Assembly: GCA_963580455.1 (NCBI GenBank)
Contig: OY756970.1
Span: 15,810,001-15,874,000, forward strand
Source: Euonymus europaeus
Taxonomy: Eukaryota > Streptophyta > Magnoliopsida > Celastrales > Celastraceae
Reading direction: 5' to 3'
DNA length: 64,000 bases
This document shows positions 13,669-25,130 of the stretch, in pieces. The position numbers were made by a program, and so were the translations under genes. The stretch's first letter is position 1; the number at the start of each line of letters is the position of its first letter. Under the pieces are notes generated by a model that was given only the letters and a program-made list of their open reading frames with translations, searched no databases and was not told where the DNA came from.

Positions 13669-15735
13669 TGTAACGTCCCGTCCCACGAAATCCTAATTTT
13701 CGGGCTTGTAGTCCAGAACGTTACTTATATTACAGTATAAACTCACCCTATATTTAACACAGATTCACTTTAAGAAATAATTTCACCAAATTAATTATTG
13801 ACCTAATCTGAAATAAGCAGTAACGTCCAATTAATATCATATAAAAATACTACTGTTAATCTTATACTTTTCATCTTCATTCCCGAAACTACACTTATTA
13901 CCATGCATCAAAGTTATTAACTATAAGTGCATGTATAAATGTAAAACTTAATTGATCAATCTTCCATGAAACTAGCTTCCGTCACATGAGCATTTTCTTC
14001 ATGGATCTACAGCGACACCATCAACTCTTAAGTCAGCATAATCATCCAAGGAATCAATACATGTATCACGGAACATAGTGAGTCGAGACCCAACAAATAA
14101 TACTTATGCATGAATGCACATGAACCTCATCTTTAGAAAAACAATCAGTCATTTAAATCATTTTTTCAGTACTCGAACCCCTAACCTAGGTAAACTGCTA
14201 CAGAGCAACCGGTTGAGATATTCCTTTAATTAATTGTTCTACCAAAGAACACCTTCCAGTAAAAAACCATTTCTATTTTCATTTTCATTTCCAGTAAACC
14301 TCAATCTTAACTTTTCAATACACTCTCCCTGTAGTAGTTATACCCGGTTCATAAAAACATCCTCTCATTAGTTGGAAATTTTCATTTTCATGTAATGCAA
14401 TGCATCGTGCTTATGAACAGTATTTAATACCTCAGTAAATCACACATAAAGGGTCACTTCCAATAATATTAAAACCGTCATCATATCAGTCTCATATAAG
14501 TACAAATCATTACACAAGATATTATATTAATATCACATTCCCAAATCAAGTTCAATTCCATGACCATTCAACCATTACACATTATCTTATACATATCATC
14601 ACATAGTGGTTCACACTCCACCGATACTCAAACATCACAATCAATTCAATCTTAAATAACAAACATATACAATACAGATAATATTAAAACAATAATAGTC
14701 TCAATAAAATAAGTCAATCATACTAACCTAATACCCATAGCATCACAATTAATTGAGTCTCAAATACCAACATATTCATTACGGGTAATATTATAATAAT
14801 AATAGTCTCATCAAAATAATTCAATTATACTAACATATCTCTACCATATACATATGCACAAATACATGAATTATAAAATTAACAATTCATTGAGCATTCA
14901 ATTCCGTGATACAGGTGAGTATTACTTACCTTAGCATGTTCTCCCTAGCTATCGGTAATTGTATGAAAGAGTTCATCCTGAAACCCAAAATACTACATCA
15001 AACATCTTACAATTCATTTATAAGGTAATATTTAATTAATTAGATTAATTAGGCCTTTAATGGTTTTGCCCTAAATCAAGTGGGCCTCAGTTGACTAAAC
15101 CTATTGGGCTAGGCGGGTCAACCCAAGATAATCGGGTCAAGTTGACCCGATTATTCATCTTCTTCCTCAAAACGCGGGTCAACAGGTATGTTGGTTTGCA
15201 CAACCGGGCCGCCGCCCAATAGGGCGTGGTGGCCCTCACCGCTGACATAGGAAGGTAGAGAACGGACCGGTGAGTTTATTGACGTATTACGTTACCTAAA
15301 AGGTGGTCGGAGAATGAAGAATCGAGGTGGTGAGTGTAGCGGCTGTCCGTGCGGTTTCTTCCGCCATTACGCGATGATGTCTCCTCCGTTTCATTCGAAA
15401 CTAGCACGGTTCAAATCCCCTCGCTGTGCTCTTCAATTGGACACCAGAATCTTTATTTATTTATTTATTAATTGACCCTTCTACCATTATTTCTATTTAC
15501 AATCTCGCCATTAATTTAACTCACCAATCCTCTAATTCCAATAATTTGTGTCAATTCCATTTTAACTCCAATTTCGATAATTCTTGCACATAATATATTT
15601 TGTTTATCGCATAAAATTTAATAAAAATCTTATAATCTCATTTTACAATTATTATTGCACACACTAAAATTATAATAAATATCATGCGTCGTTTTGCCCT
15701 ATTACGTAAGCTATCCCACGACTTAGGGTGTTACA
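13669..15735. mobile_element. Probable solo LTR of a Ty3-gypsy-type retrotransposon
   Basis: The 2067-base segment begins TGTAACGTCCCGTCCCACGA and ends TTAGGGTGTTACA, both typical of plant gypsy (chromovirus-like) LTR ends with TG...CA. No gag-pol sequence or second LTR is present. The five flanking bases (TACTT and GTCTC) do not match, so either the borders are off or the flanks were rearranged. Both ends read TGTAAC going inward from their own side, so orientation cannot be set. Confidence 0.5.
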
Positions 15736-15738
15736 GTC

Positions 15739-16005
15739 TCCCTAAGGAGAACGAATTCGTTAAACCCTAACAGACTCGTGTATGTTCAACATATTGATTA
15801 AGATAATAAAATAATTAATTAAAATAGAAAAATTAATATATTTTCTTCATTTAATATGTATTTTTCTTAAAAATCTCCGATTTTGACATGAATCAATAAA
15901 ATAAAAATCAAATTAATTATAAAAAACCTAATAACTAGACTTGATTGCAAATAAGTTTAAATGAGTGACCTTATCCCTAATAAATCTCATAAAGTAAACT
16001 TACCA
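15739..16005. repeat. Partial copy of the minisatellite element, locus 2
   Basis: The sequence starts with part of one minisatellite unit (GAGAACGAATTCGTTAAACC). It then follows the same unique flank as the 42.6-42.9 kb copy: the ATTGATTAAG / TAATAAAATAATTAATT block, then AAATTAATTATAAAAAA and the TGAGT..TCTCATA stretch. Only a fragment is kept, next to the solo LTR. Confidence 0.7.
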
Positions 16006-16878
16006 ATAATTTTGCCAAATATATATTCAAATAATAACATACGCATAAAGTTAAGATAAAAGAATTTAGATATTTTACCAGATTCGATGAGAGAGGCAAA
16101 TGAGTTGCCTTCTAAAAAAAAATTTGGTCTGAGATTTGATTGCATTATAAGAGTGACCACAATACAAACCACATTAAGTGGCTACTTTTTCTGCCGATTA
16201 GGTAGACGAAACCATAAAATTAACCAAGACAAATAAATTCAAATATTAATGATCCAAGATCAAGACAGACCCAAAAAAACCAACTCAACAAAAAACAAAA
16301 CCTCCACACAACCATATTACCACTCCTCACTCACTCCACTTATTTGTTGGGTTTTAGAAGGGACTCACATGGTTTGAATGAGGCAAATGAGCTGCTTTTA
16401 GCATAATCATATATGCCGTGCAAAGGGCGGGAATGTAACTAGTTCCATTATAATACAGAAGAAACCAAAATAAGAAAATATATAAATGACTAGTTATTAT
16501 ATTAATAGAAAGTCCAAATGCAAAATTAATAATAATAATAATAATAATAATAAGCAAAGCAAACAATGTGAATTTAATCCAAGGTACAGTCTGCAACCAA
16601 AAGGTGAAAATAATCGGGCAAGTTAAGACACAAGAACCCATGGCCAATAACACCTTTTAGAGACATTATTCTACAGTGCCAGTTAATTATGTTAATCCAA
16701 TTGCCAGCTTTTTGCACCAGGATCCTAAGGAGCTAATATACAAGACTATGATTTACCTCACTAATCACTATCATGCTAGAGTATGACAGCACAAACATCT
16801 CTGACCAATCCAAATCAGAGAAGCATGGCAATGACAGGAGAGGAAACCCAGAAGACACATCTTTTGCTCTTCCGGGAC
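16006..16878. other. AGB1 3' flank with a TAA microsatellite
   Basis: AT-rich sequence downstream of the AGB1 stop codon, which should contain the 3' UTR. A (TAA)n tract lies at 16527-16552. I see no other gene. Confidence 0.55.
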
Positions 16879-19800
16879 TCATACTACCCTTCTGTGCCCT
16901 CCAAAAGCCCAAATCTGTAAAAAAAAGTGCATACTTCATTTCATCAAATAAAATCACTGTCACAGATGCAAACAAGAATTGCAAAAACAACTAAGAACAT
17001 TAGTAGACTAGAAATATATTCACAAATTAGCACCCCAATCTCCTTCAGCTACAAAGAAAACGAAGATTGAGTAAGAAATTGCTCAATTTACGGGTACTTC
17101 TCTGGAATTTCGTTCTTTTCCCTTTACCATCAGGAAAAGAAGGGAGTGCATGTGTTCATTGGGGTCAGAGGGCAGTATGTATCACTGTGCAACAAGTAAT
17201 AAACATGAATCTCTACATTTACAAACAAATATGATGAGGTCATGAACGATATTTTTGCTATGCTGAGGTTAGCTGGTGAGTATAAGTGAACATCTGACCC
17301 AGGGATAAGTTCCAGTGGTGCAACCTAGATCACAGGGTCAATTCCTCGAAAGGGACTCTCCACATATTATGTACACATCATGCATGTGCTTGATCCCGTC
17401 CACTACGGGAGTCTTATGCACGGGAGTTGTTTATTTATTTTTATTTTTTTTGAAGTTCGCTATGACACCATCATGAAATCTTTCAGCACTATTTTGTGGA
17501 GAATTGCAAGCAAAACCATTCACTTGGTTCCTTCACATTTACGTATGCCAGAGAATGTAACTTGACATGTGGAAATACATGTAACAGGAGAAAAAATACC
17601 AACTTAGTTCTCATCTTTCTTCTTAGAGTTATTTTTTGTTGAAATATGTAAAAATAAATAAATAAATTATCTTATAAGCCACTTATGCTTAATGTACTCC
17701 CCTGTGTCCTTATTTATAAAAACTCTACGCATATTAAGCTTGATCCAGATCATTAAGAAGTGCCTGAGAGTGTAGGCCCGTGAGAAATTTATCAACATCA
17801 TCACTATAGTACTTTATTCCTCCACTTGTATCAATTCATCTTCTAACAAATGAGATTGACCCAGACAAAGGGATTGCAAATAGTGAGAAAACGCATGACG
17901 AAGGGTTTGTCTCGTGACTCTCATGCATGCACATGGCATTAAACGGCATAGCATGGCTAACCTTTAAGTTTGTGTCCCAACTTCCTGTACATAAGGCACT
18001 CCCATCAGCTGACAAACCCAGACAGCTTATTCTGCGTTCATGTGAGTTCTGGAGGGATCCAAGGTTCAAAACAACCTGTGTGGAACAAACAAATTTTAGA
18101 GACAATGCATCATTAGCACGCTAAACCAATAATCCGTTATAACGGTGGTTAGCACTGGAGTGGTAACAGCAATAGATAAAGTTGTAACGCAACAGAACAA
18201 GCAGATTCACATAGATCCCCAAAAACAAGAAAAATAACAGATAACAAATATGAAGTGGAACTGATCACACAATGAAAGCAATTTGGTCCCTTTCTTTGCG
18301 GTCACATGAAAAATCGACACAAATATACTTTCATGGATTGAGAATTTTAGACTAAAACTTATAGAGGTTTCATAACTATAGTGATAGTGAATACCTCTGC
18401 CAATAAAGTATCCCATACATAGCAATCCCCATTTGAGTATCCAGCAAAGAGAAGCCTTCCTGAAATGGAGAATGCAATGGAAGTCACTTGAGGGACTTCA
18501 TCATTGCCATGCTGCTGATAGTATACTTGAAGTTGGTGCCCCGTCCTAATGTCAAATAACCTGCAAGTTCCATCATTTGAGCCAGTTCCAAATCTGTTGC
18601 CATCGGGGAAGAACTTTACAGTATTAACATCTCCCTCATGACCATGAAAAGTACGCACAGCACGACTTGCAACACGAGTGTCCCACAACCGGCCAGTTCC
18701 ATCGCAAGAACCAGAGACAAACATTCTTGAGTTTGATCCGTTTATCGAGATACTGAGGTAAAAAATACTAGTAACATTATATTGCAGCATTAGAGTTCAA
18801 TTATTAATCACTACCTTTTATGCCACAATTAAGTATCAAAGCAGCAGGCAATGGTACTGGCCAGCTGAGTAAAATGATAACATCAAAAACAATAGGGACA
18901 ATTTATAGTTTTAAATCTATTAAGATGGGAAAAAATTCATTAAAATCAACAGGTTTATGAACAAAGTCGAGCATAAAACGAGAAATAAGAATGCAGAGCC
19001 AAAGAGGTGCATCATTCTCCACATGCAAGCTTCAAGTTCAGATATACAAGAACCTTAACAGGTCAATTTCATCAAGTTCCAAACAGAGAACAACAATGCA
19101 CTAAAAAGGCTCCTGCCGATGCAAAGTTTAATTAAATTGCGAATTGGAGAACTCAAGCAGTAAACTCAATTAGATTAACATAATTATCCTCAGCCAAGTC
19201 TTTCAAAGGGCTAAAAATTTCAATTGCCACATTGTAAATGTTTTTATCAGTGAAGATGGCAGAGAAAAACTAGCTAAAAGGTAATAGATTGGGTAACAAA
19301 AATGAAAACATGATTTAGTTTGAAAGAAACTTAATGATTCCTAATTTACCTCAATACATCAGCTGTATGTCCAGACTGAAATTCTCCTCCAAAAACAGAA
19401 GTTCTAAGGCCTGTCGTAATATCCCACAGAACACACGTTTGATCACCAGAACCAGTGATGAGGTGAGTATCCTCATTTGGAACATACTGACAGGAGGAGA
19501 CATAACCCTTATGCCCACTAAGCATTCTTGATACTGGTAAGTTCCCATCTTTGTCAGTTGGTGAATTCAGGTTGAAAATTGAGCACACACTATCAAGTCC
19601 CCCGCAGGCAACAGATTGTCCACTCAGAGAGAAAGCACATGTCATGACCCATGCACAAGGCAGCTTTATGGCATGAGTTTTCTGGCTGGTTAAAGCATTC
19701 CACACTATCAACCGCCCATCTTGAGATGCACTGACAATTCTATTCTTTTCAGGAGTCCAATCCAAGGAATAAACCTGTGAAATACTGAAATCCTTAAAAA

Positions 19801-21403
19801 ATTGTGAGTTTAACCAATTATTTAGACATAGAATTACAAACAATCTTACCATCATCCTAGAATTAAGCAGCTGTAAACACCAGCCATGCCCAAGCACCCA
19901 TGTAGTTTCCAAACACCAATGACCTAGCAAAGTCTAATGGGTTGCTAAAGGGTGGATGTATAAGAGGAAAAAGGTTATGCTTTCTTCGAACAGCAAATTG
20001 GAAGGTGGTATAAAGATGAAAGCCGCTATAAACTCTAAAGAGGGTGAAATTGTTGAGAAGATAGACAGTTTCTTCTAACTTTCAACTATTCATGTAAACA
20101 TTACAACAAATAATGCCCACAGATTATTAATCTCAAACCCTCTACATGCTACTTAAATTATTTGATGTAATGGTGATAAGAATTTTCAAGCAATCAGATT
20201 CAGGATTCCTTGAAGGAAGAAATATACCCACCTAGTTAAGAAAAGTATGAACTCTTCATAGAACCATGTTTGCTTATAACCATAGTAAAGCTATAAAAGA
20301 TTGAGAGAGAAAAAAAAATGCACATTTAATATTCTATTATGCCCTGATTAATGATTTCACACTATGCGTCTTCTTACATTCTCAAAAAGAAAAACTAATT
20401 GCATAATATTTTGAGAAACCAATACCAAATCAAAGAACTCATTTTCCCACTCAAAAAAAGAAAAAAAAAACTAGAGATTCTTTTATAATGGTCGTGATAG
20501 ATCAAAGTTGGCAATCTTAGTATGCTCATCAAAATTTTAAATTATCGGATCAGGTCCCTATTATATTGTTAATATTCTAAATACAGTGGATTATGACAAT
20601 CTACCCCTCCAGGGATCCGGTGCACTTTACTTGTTTCATTGTTTGCTACAGTCCTCCTCATCTCATCCTCCATTAGACTTAATTGTGTAGGCCAATGTTT
20701 CTGCTCACTGTAAGTTCCTATTTCTACCTTATAGTGTCCAACACAAAATCGATCCCAAATCCATACTCTACTTAGCAAGGATTCAGAGTTTTGCAATTCT
20801 TTTCATTTCCACATTGTTTGAAACTACAAGTCTTTCCGAGTTAGATTGGAGATACATACCTGTTAACCTAGTTTCAGTTCTTCAACCCTCACGCAGGCCA
20901 ATAATTTTCCCAGGGAAAAATGTAGCACTTCACTAACATGATTTCTATATAACTACAATTAGTCATTTGTTCCAATATTCCAACATTTTGTGCAGCAAGA
21001 TTGCAAATATTTTAACAAAATCACACAAAAAAATTTAAGCGAAAACACATAAAAGCAGAATACACATACGAATTTCTATTTCTGAAAGTAAAAAAAGACA
21101 AATGTATATAGATTACCTTTCCAGTGTGTCCTTGAAGCGTCCTGCAACAAACTAGATCGGTGGGGCTGAATGTCACCCGAGCCCTTCCCTGCCCCCTCGC
21201 ATGAGTCGCGACTGTCAAAATTCAATCAGATCTAACAAACAAAACAAACACGAAAAAGAAAAAACACTGAACACAGAGCAATCAACGAAAATCACACCAT
21301 CTGTGTCGAGCAACTGAAGTCGCCTCTGCCTCAACCGCTCTCTTAGATTGTTCACGGTCTCCGTTGCCGCCGCGTGTCGCTCTTTCAGCTCAGCGACAGA
21401 CAT
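16879..21403 (-). CDS. AGB1: Heterotrimeric G-protein beta subunit
   Basis: The protein is the single plant G-beta, a seven-bladed WD40 propeller that binds G-gamma through an N-terminal coiled coil and sits at the plasma membrane in hormone, defence and development signalling. Exons on the minus strand: 21403-21298, 21211-21117, 19774-19350, 18752-18395, 18075-17962 and 16914-16879. All junctions are GT-AG and the total is 1134 bases, or 377 residues, the usual length. The coiled coil is near residues 1-35 ([20 protein letters not shown]). WD repeats follow with end motifs such as RLIVWNA, TCVLWDI, GRLWDTR, CRLFDIR and CYVWDTL. The tiny last exon encodes [11 protein letters not shown] and the stop. 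Its order next to gamma-COP and CAP1 matches Arabidopsis At4g34460. Nothing looks broken. Confidence 0.97.
17300..17448 (+). mobile_element. SINE-like copy in AGB1 intron 5
   Basis: A B-box-like AGGGTCAATTCCT lies near 17335. The tail near 17390-17435 (TTGATCCCGTC, GGGAGTCTTATGCACGGGAG) ends in GTTGTTTATTTATTTTT. The tail resembles the SINE copies at 35.3-35.5 kb and 56.3-56.5 kb. I could not define a target duplication. Confidence 0.5.
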
Positions 21404-21795
21404 TTGAAGAAAGAATCGTCAGCTAAATAAGGAAATCAAGTATAGCGACTCATATTCATCGAATTAAGCCCTAACAATCACAATTTTCTTCTGAAACCGA
21501 AGAGCCAGATTTCTCTACTAATTTTGCGGTTCGATCAGTAGAATTGAGAGAGAGAAAGTAGAGAGATAACTGTCGGTACGCCAGAGTGCAGATTATTGAA
21601 GTAGGCAATGGTTGTGCTGTTGCTCTGGGGTGGTGAAGGTGAAGGTGAAGGCGAAGGCGGTGTTGGTCTGCTCCGACTACAGAAATGTAAAAATAACAGA
21701 GTAAGCTCAGCCTATGACTTATTAGTCTCTACACTCTGCTAAATAAATGCTATATAATTAAAGAAGCAACAGAAATGTAAAAAGAACAGAGTTGG
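21404..21795 (-). promoter_or_regulatory. AGB1 5' flank and promoter region
   Basis: The region upstream of the AGB1 start holds GA-rich stretches on the plus strand (GAGAGAGAGAAAG near 21546) and a short GGTGAA-type repeat at 21632-21659. No clear TATA box is seen. Confidence 0.4.
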
Positions 21796-21798
21796 TAA

Positions 21799-22097
21799 GA
21801 GCAACTTCAATGGGAGTATTGAAAATGAAGCTGGAAATTTTGGAGTGTATAGAGAGAGTGATTTGAAAAAATTGTATTGAAAAAAGTGTAAAATGATAGA
21901 AAAAGGTGAAATATGGTAGAAAAGTATGAGAGAAATGGTGTTGATGCTTGATATTTAGAGTGTGTGTGAATGAAAATTGAAAAAAATTGTATTGAAATAT
22001 GTGTTTTGTTGATTAGACTGTATTGAGAGTCGTGTTTTGCTGTAATAGAAGTGGGACCACGCTGGAAAATTTGGAGCTTCCACCATTGGAGTTGCTC
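21799..22097. mobile_element. Tourist (PIF/Harbinger)-type MITE
   Basis: A 299-base element with terminal inverted repeats GAGCAACTTCAATGG and CCATTGGAGTTGCTC, flanked by TAA on both sides (21796-21798 and 22098-22100). A TAA target duplication with this kind of terminus fits PIF/Harbinger MITEs. The interior has repeated ATTGTATTGAAA motifs and no coding sequence. Confidence 0.8.
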
Positions 22098-22100
22098 TAA

Positions 22101-22643
22101 GACTCTAAACTAAACTTGACCAAGACTCTCAGAGGTTTTTTGTTTTTTTATAATAAAAAGAACAGAGTTGGTAAGACTTAAATTCGAGATTATTCTTAGT
22201 TAACACTTTTTAAAGATTTAATTACGCAAATAATATATTTATTTTTTACTTTGTAGGAAATTTATTATATATGTCGATTTGACAATAAAAAATAAACATA
22301 TCAATTACGTATTTGACTTCTAAATTTTTTTAATACGAACAAATTGTAGTTCAGCTCATGATTTTCTTTTGGATTAGTCAGTCGTAAAGAAGATCACGTA
22401 ATTTTATTTTCCATTTTTCTTTTAGTCAACGGGAATTATTGAAATTTTTAACAATATCTTAGCGTGAATCATTTCCTTCGGTGAAAACCCAAAACCAATT
22501 CAGCATATACAAAAGCTTGGAAGTCAACACGAAAAGGCCAACTTAGTCCCATAGAGGAGAGTTGCAGTTCAGAAACCAGGCTTGAAACTAATTCACCAAC
22601 TCAAGCTTTGATAATAAAAAAATCCTGTATTCAGACTAGGTCA
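22101..22643. other. AT-rich spacer
   Basis: I see no gene, repeat border or RNA gene in this stretch between the two transposable elements. Confidence 0.5.
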
Positions 22644-22651
22644 GTGAAGTT

Positions 22652-23669
22652 TAGGGATGACAACGGGTTGGGTACCCTTCCATCTAAGAAATATCAAAAT
22701 CGTTACCATTTAATGTATCATATACTAAAATCGTTTAAAAAATTATTTAGATTTCCAAAACTGGAATCGTTCCATAACTGTTTACCGTCGGATACCTGTT
22801 TACAATTTAACTAATTCAATTAAAAAATGAAATCAATAATATTTTTTTGACAGGTCTTAAATACTTATTAATGATGAAGATATTAAATAATACAATGAGA
22901 TAGAAATAGAAAGGAGTCCAATGTCTTGACGAACTACATGATAATACCATATTATTACTCCTTAGACATTAATCACTTCATTGCATCAACAACACAACAA
23001 GATCCATGTAATTAATTCAAATTTTATTAGTTTATATTTAGTCTGTTTGATTTTTTTCGGTACAGTGTTAACGAATACATTTCAGATTATGGATTCTTTG
23101 AGAGAGAAATTAGGGTTCGTGACTTCGTAATAATGTTTATTGCATTTTTTAATTTTTTTTTTCTTTAAACACTTTAATTTATTATTTAAAATGATATCAA
23201 ACTTTTAATCTTCATATACATTATATTCATAAAAGTAAAAGTCTAAACTTTATTACGCACAACCAAAATCCATACTCAATATATATTTATAAATTATGAA
23301 AGTCTATGACAAATAAATTAGAATTAGACTAGTGGTTAAGTGATTTACTTCTTTATACACGTGTAAGGTTCGAATCATTTCTCTAACATATGTACTAATG
23401 TTTTTAAGAATTTACTTGTAATTAAGGGTAGGGTAGGGTAGGGTCGGTTATGGTTCTGGGTACGGTTTCGGTTCGGGTACCCTAACCATTTATTAATCGA
23501 TTCGGGTATCCTAAATCCGGCATCAAATACCAAAACCGACCTTAAACCGTGACGAATTTTAAAAAAATAACCAAAACCGTTTCCAAACCCTATAGGATCG
23601 GTTTTCGATTTTTAAATGGATCGGATACCCTACGAAGAGTGTGCGGATCAGGTTTTTTTGCCATCCCTA
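22652..23669. mobile_element. hAT-like nonautonomous element with 8-bp target duplication
   Basis: The 1018-base element starts TAGGGATGACAA and ends TTGCCATCCCTA, near-perfect inverted termini of hAT type. It is flanked by the direct repeat GTGAAGTT at 22644-22651 and 23670-23677, the 8-bp duplication expected for hAT. The interior carries GGGTACCC-rich subterminal sequence at both ends, including GGGTAGGGTAGGGTAGGGTC-like repeats near 23425, and no transposase. Confidence 0.88.
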
Positions 23670-23794
23670 GTGAAGTTACTAGAAGATTACAGAACACCAT
23701 AACAAGATCTTCAGCCTTTCAATGCGTAGCTAGCCCAGTCAAGAAAGCATCCGACCCAAAACCAAAGAATTAAAACAAATCCTTTCATCACTCT

Positions 23795-23938
23795 TTACAA
23801 AGCCGCATTATTATTAAAACTAAAATTTGTGGAATCAAGGACTTCGATAGCCATGGACAGCATTGTATCTTGTAGAGCCCGAAATATACAATCAGAGAAT
23901 ATAATAGCTTCAGCTGTAAGTGGGCTCTGATAATCCTC
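23795..23938 (-). pseudogene. Exon-like open stretch of unknown origin
   Basis: A 47-codon open stretch ends in TAA and has protein-like composition (SPLTAEAIIFSDCIFRALQD, later MLSMAIEVLDSTNF). It has no ATG at its start and is closed upstream by TGA. AG dinucleotides at its start (TTTGAGAG) could be an acceptor. I find no partner exons and do not recognise the family. It may be the last exon of a lost gene or chance. Confidence 0.25.
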
Positions 23939-24673
23939 TCAAATAACTGTTTCAGTTCCTGCACACATTTCAAACACAAAACCATGAGATTCCAAAGACC
24001 GGTTTGAGGAGGCCCAGGTGATCAAATCAGCTTCAAGGGGATGAATAGACAGTGATCATGGGGGAGACCAGGAAAATAGGGATGATATTTGGGGAATAAC
24101 TGTCTGAGAAGTAGTTGAGAGAGAATTGCTCTGGTATTTGTTATAGAGGTTTCAGAATGTCAATCCCGCTCCCTAGTGGAGGAGAAGATTTATTTAGTCT
24201 TTCCCCTTACTATTTTTTGTAAGAATTTTAAGGTCTTTTGGCATTGAGGAGACAAACCTGATAGTGAGGAGAAATGTCTGTAAGAAGTGACACATACCTT
24301 ATAACAAGTTAGCCAGAAAATGTAGTTTTGGACAAAAAGCAGTATAAGAGCATTAAATGAAAAATACACAACTTAGATAAAAGAAATGATATCTGCAACC
24401 TGACAAAAGTGTTAGACTGTCTACCTTGGGAAAGTGAATGTTCCTCCAAGACTCAGTGGAGAGGAGAGCTCCTGGAGTCGGCGAGCTCTATGTCCACTTT
24501 AGCTTTGAGCTCTATTGGCGAGCTAAATGCTAATAGTCTTGGCGACCAGCGATGTAGCACATAAAGGCAAGCTGAAGTTGGCCAAAACTTCAACCTTTGT
24601 TTGTGGGCTTTTCTTGGTGAACTCTAGTCCATTGGGCCGAAATTTTGACTCTGAGTTTGGATCTGGTCAAAAC

Positions 24674-24767
24674 TGACTGGACCTTTGACCAGTCAAATGC
24701 TAACTAACTATGAACTTAGCTGACTGGACCTTTGACCAGTTAAATGCTAACTAACTATGAACTTGTA
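24674..24767. repeat. 47-bp tandem duplication
   Basis: Two adjacent 47-base copies begin TGACTGGACCTTTGACCAGT at 24674 and 24721, differing at only a few bases. They lie in the gene-free 23.9-25.1 kb stretch downstream of CAP1, where I see nothing else clear. Confidence 0.8.
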
Positions 24768-25130
24768 AGAGAAATGGACCATGCCCAATTTTAGTCACTA
24801 CATATCCTCAGCAGTTGGATACATGATTGGGTGCCAAGAAATTGAATAAATTCAAGATATAACGGAAAAAAATCTCATCACAACAAACACAACCATCAAA
24901 ACCTCACAACAAGATACTCATCTAGAACAAGCAATGCACAAAAGTTGCAGAAAATGCCAACTGTCTGGTAAAACAAAGAATGGCATAGGGCAATAGCCAA
25001 CAACTCATGAATGTGTCACAAAACTACATTGACAACCGAATCAAGAGATAAAAATTGAAACAACCCAGACACTGCACAAAATGAATAATAAAGTTGCTGA
25101 CTCTCAAAATTTGCAAATATGACATCTCAA

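Noticed and set aside
20569..20796. A small gene inside AGB1 intron 2
   Set aside because: The open stretch has no recognised domain, no splice or promoter context, and lies fully inside an intron of a well-defined gene.
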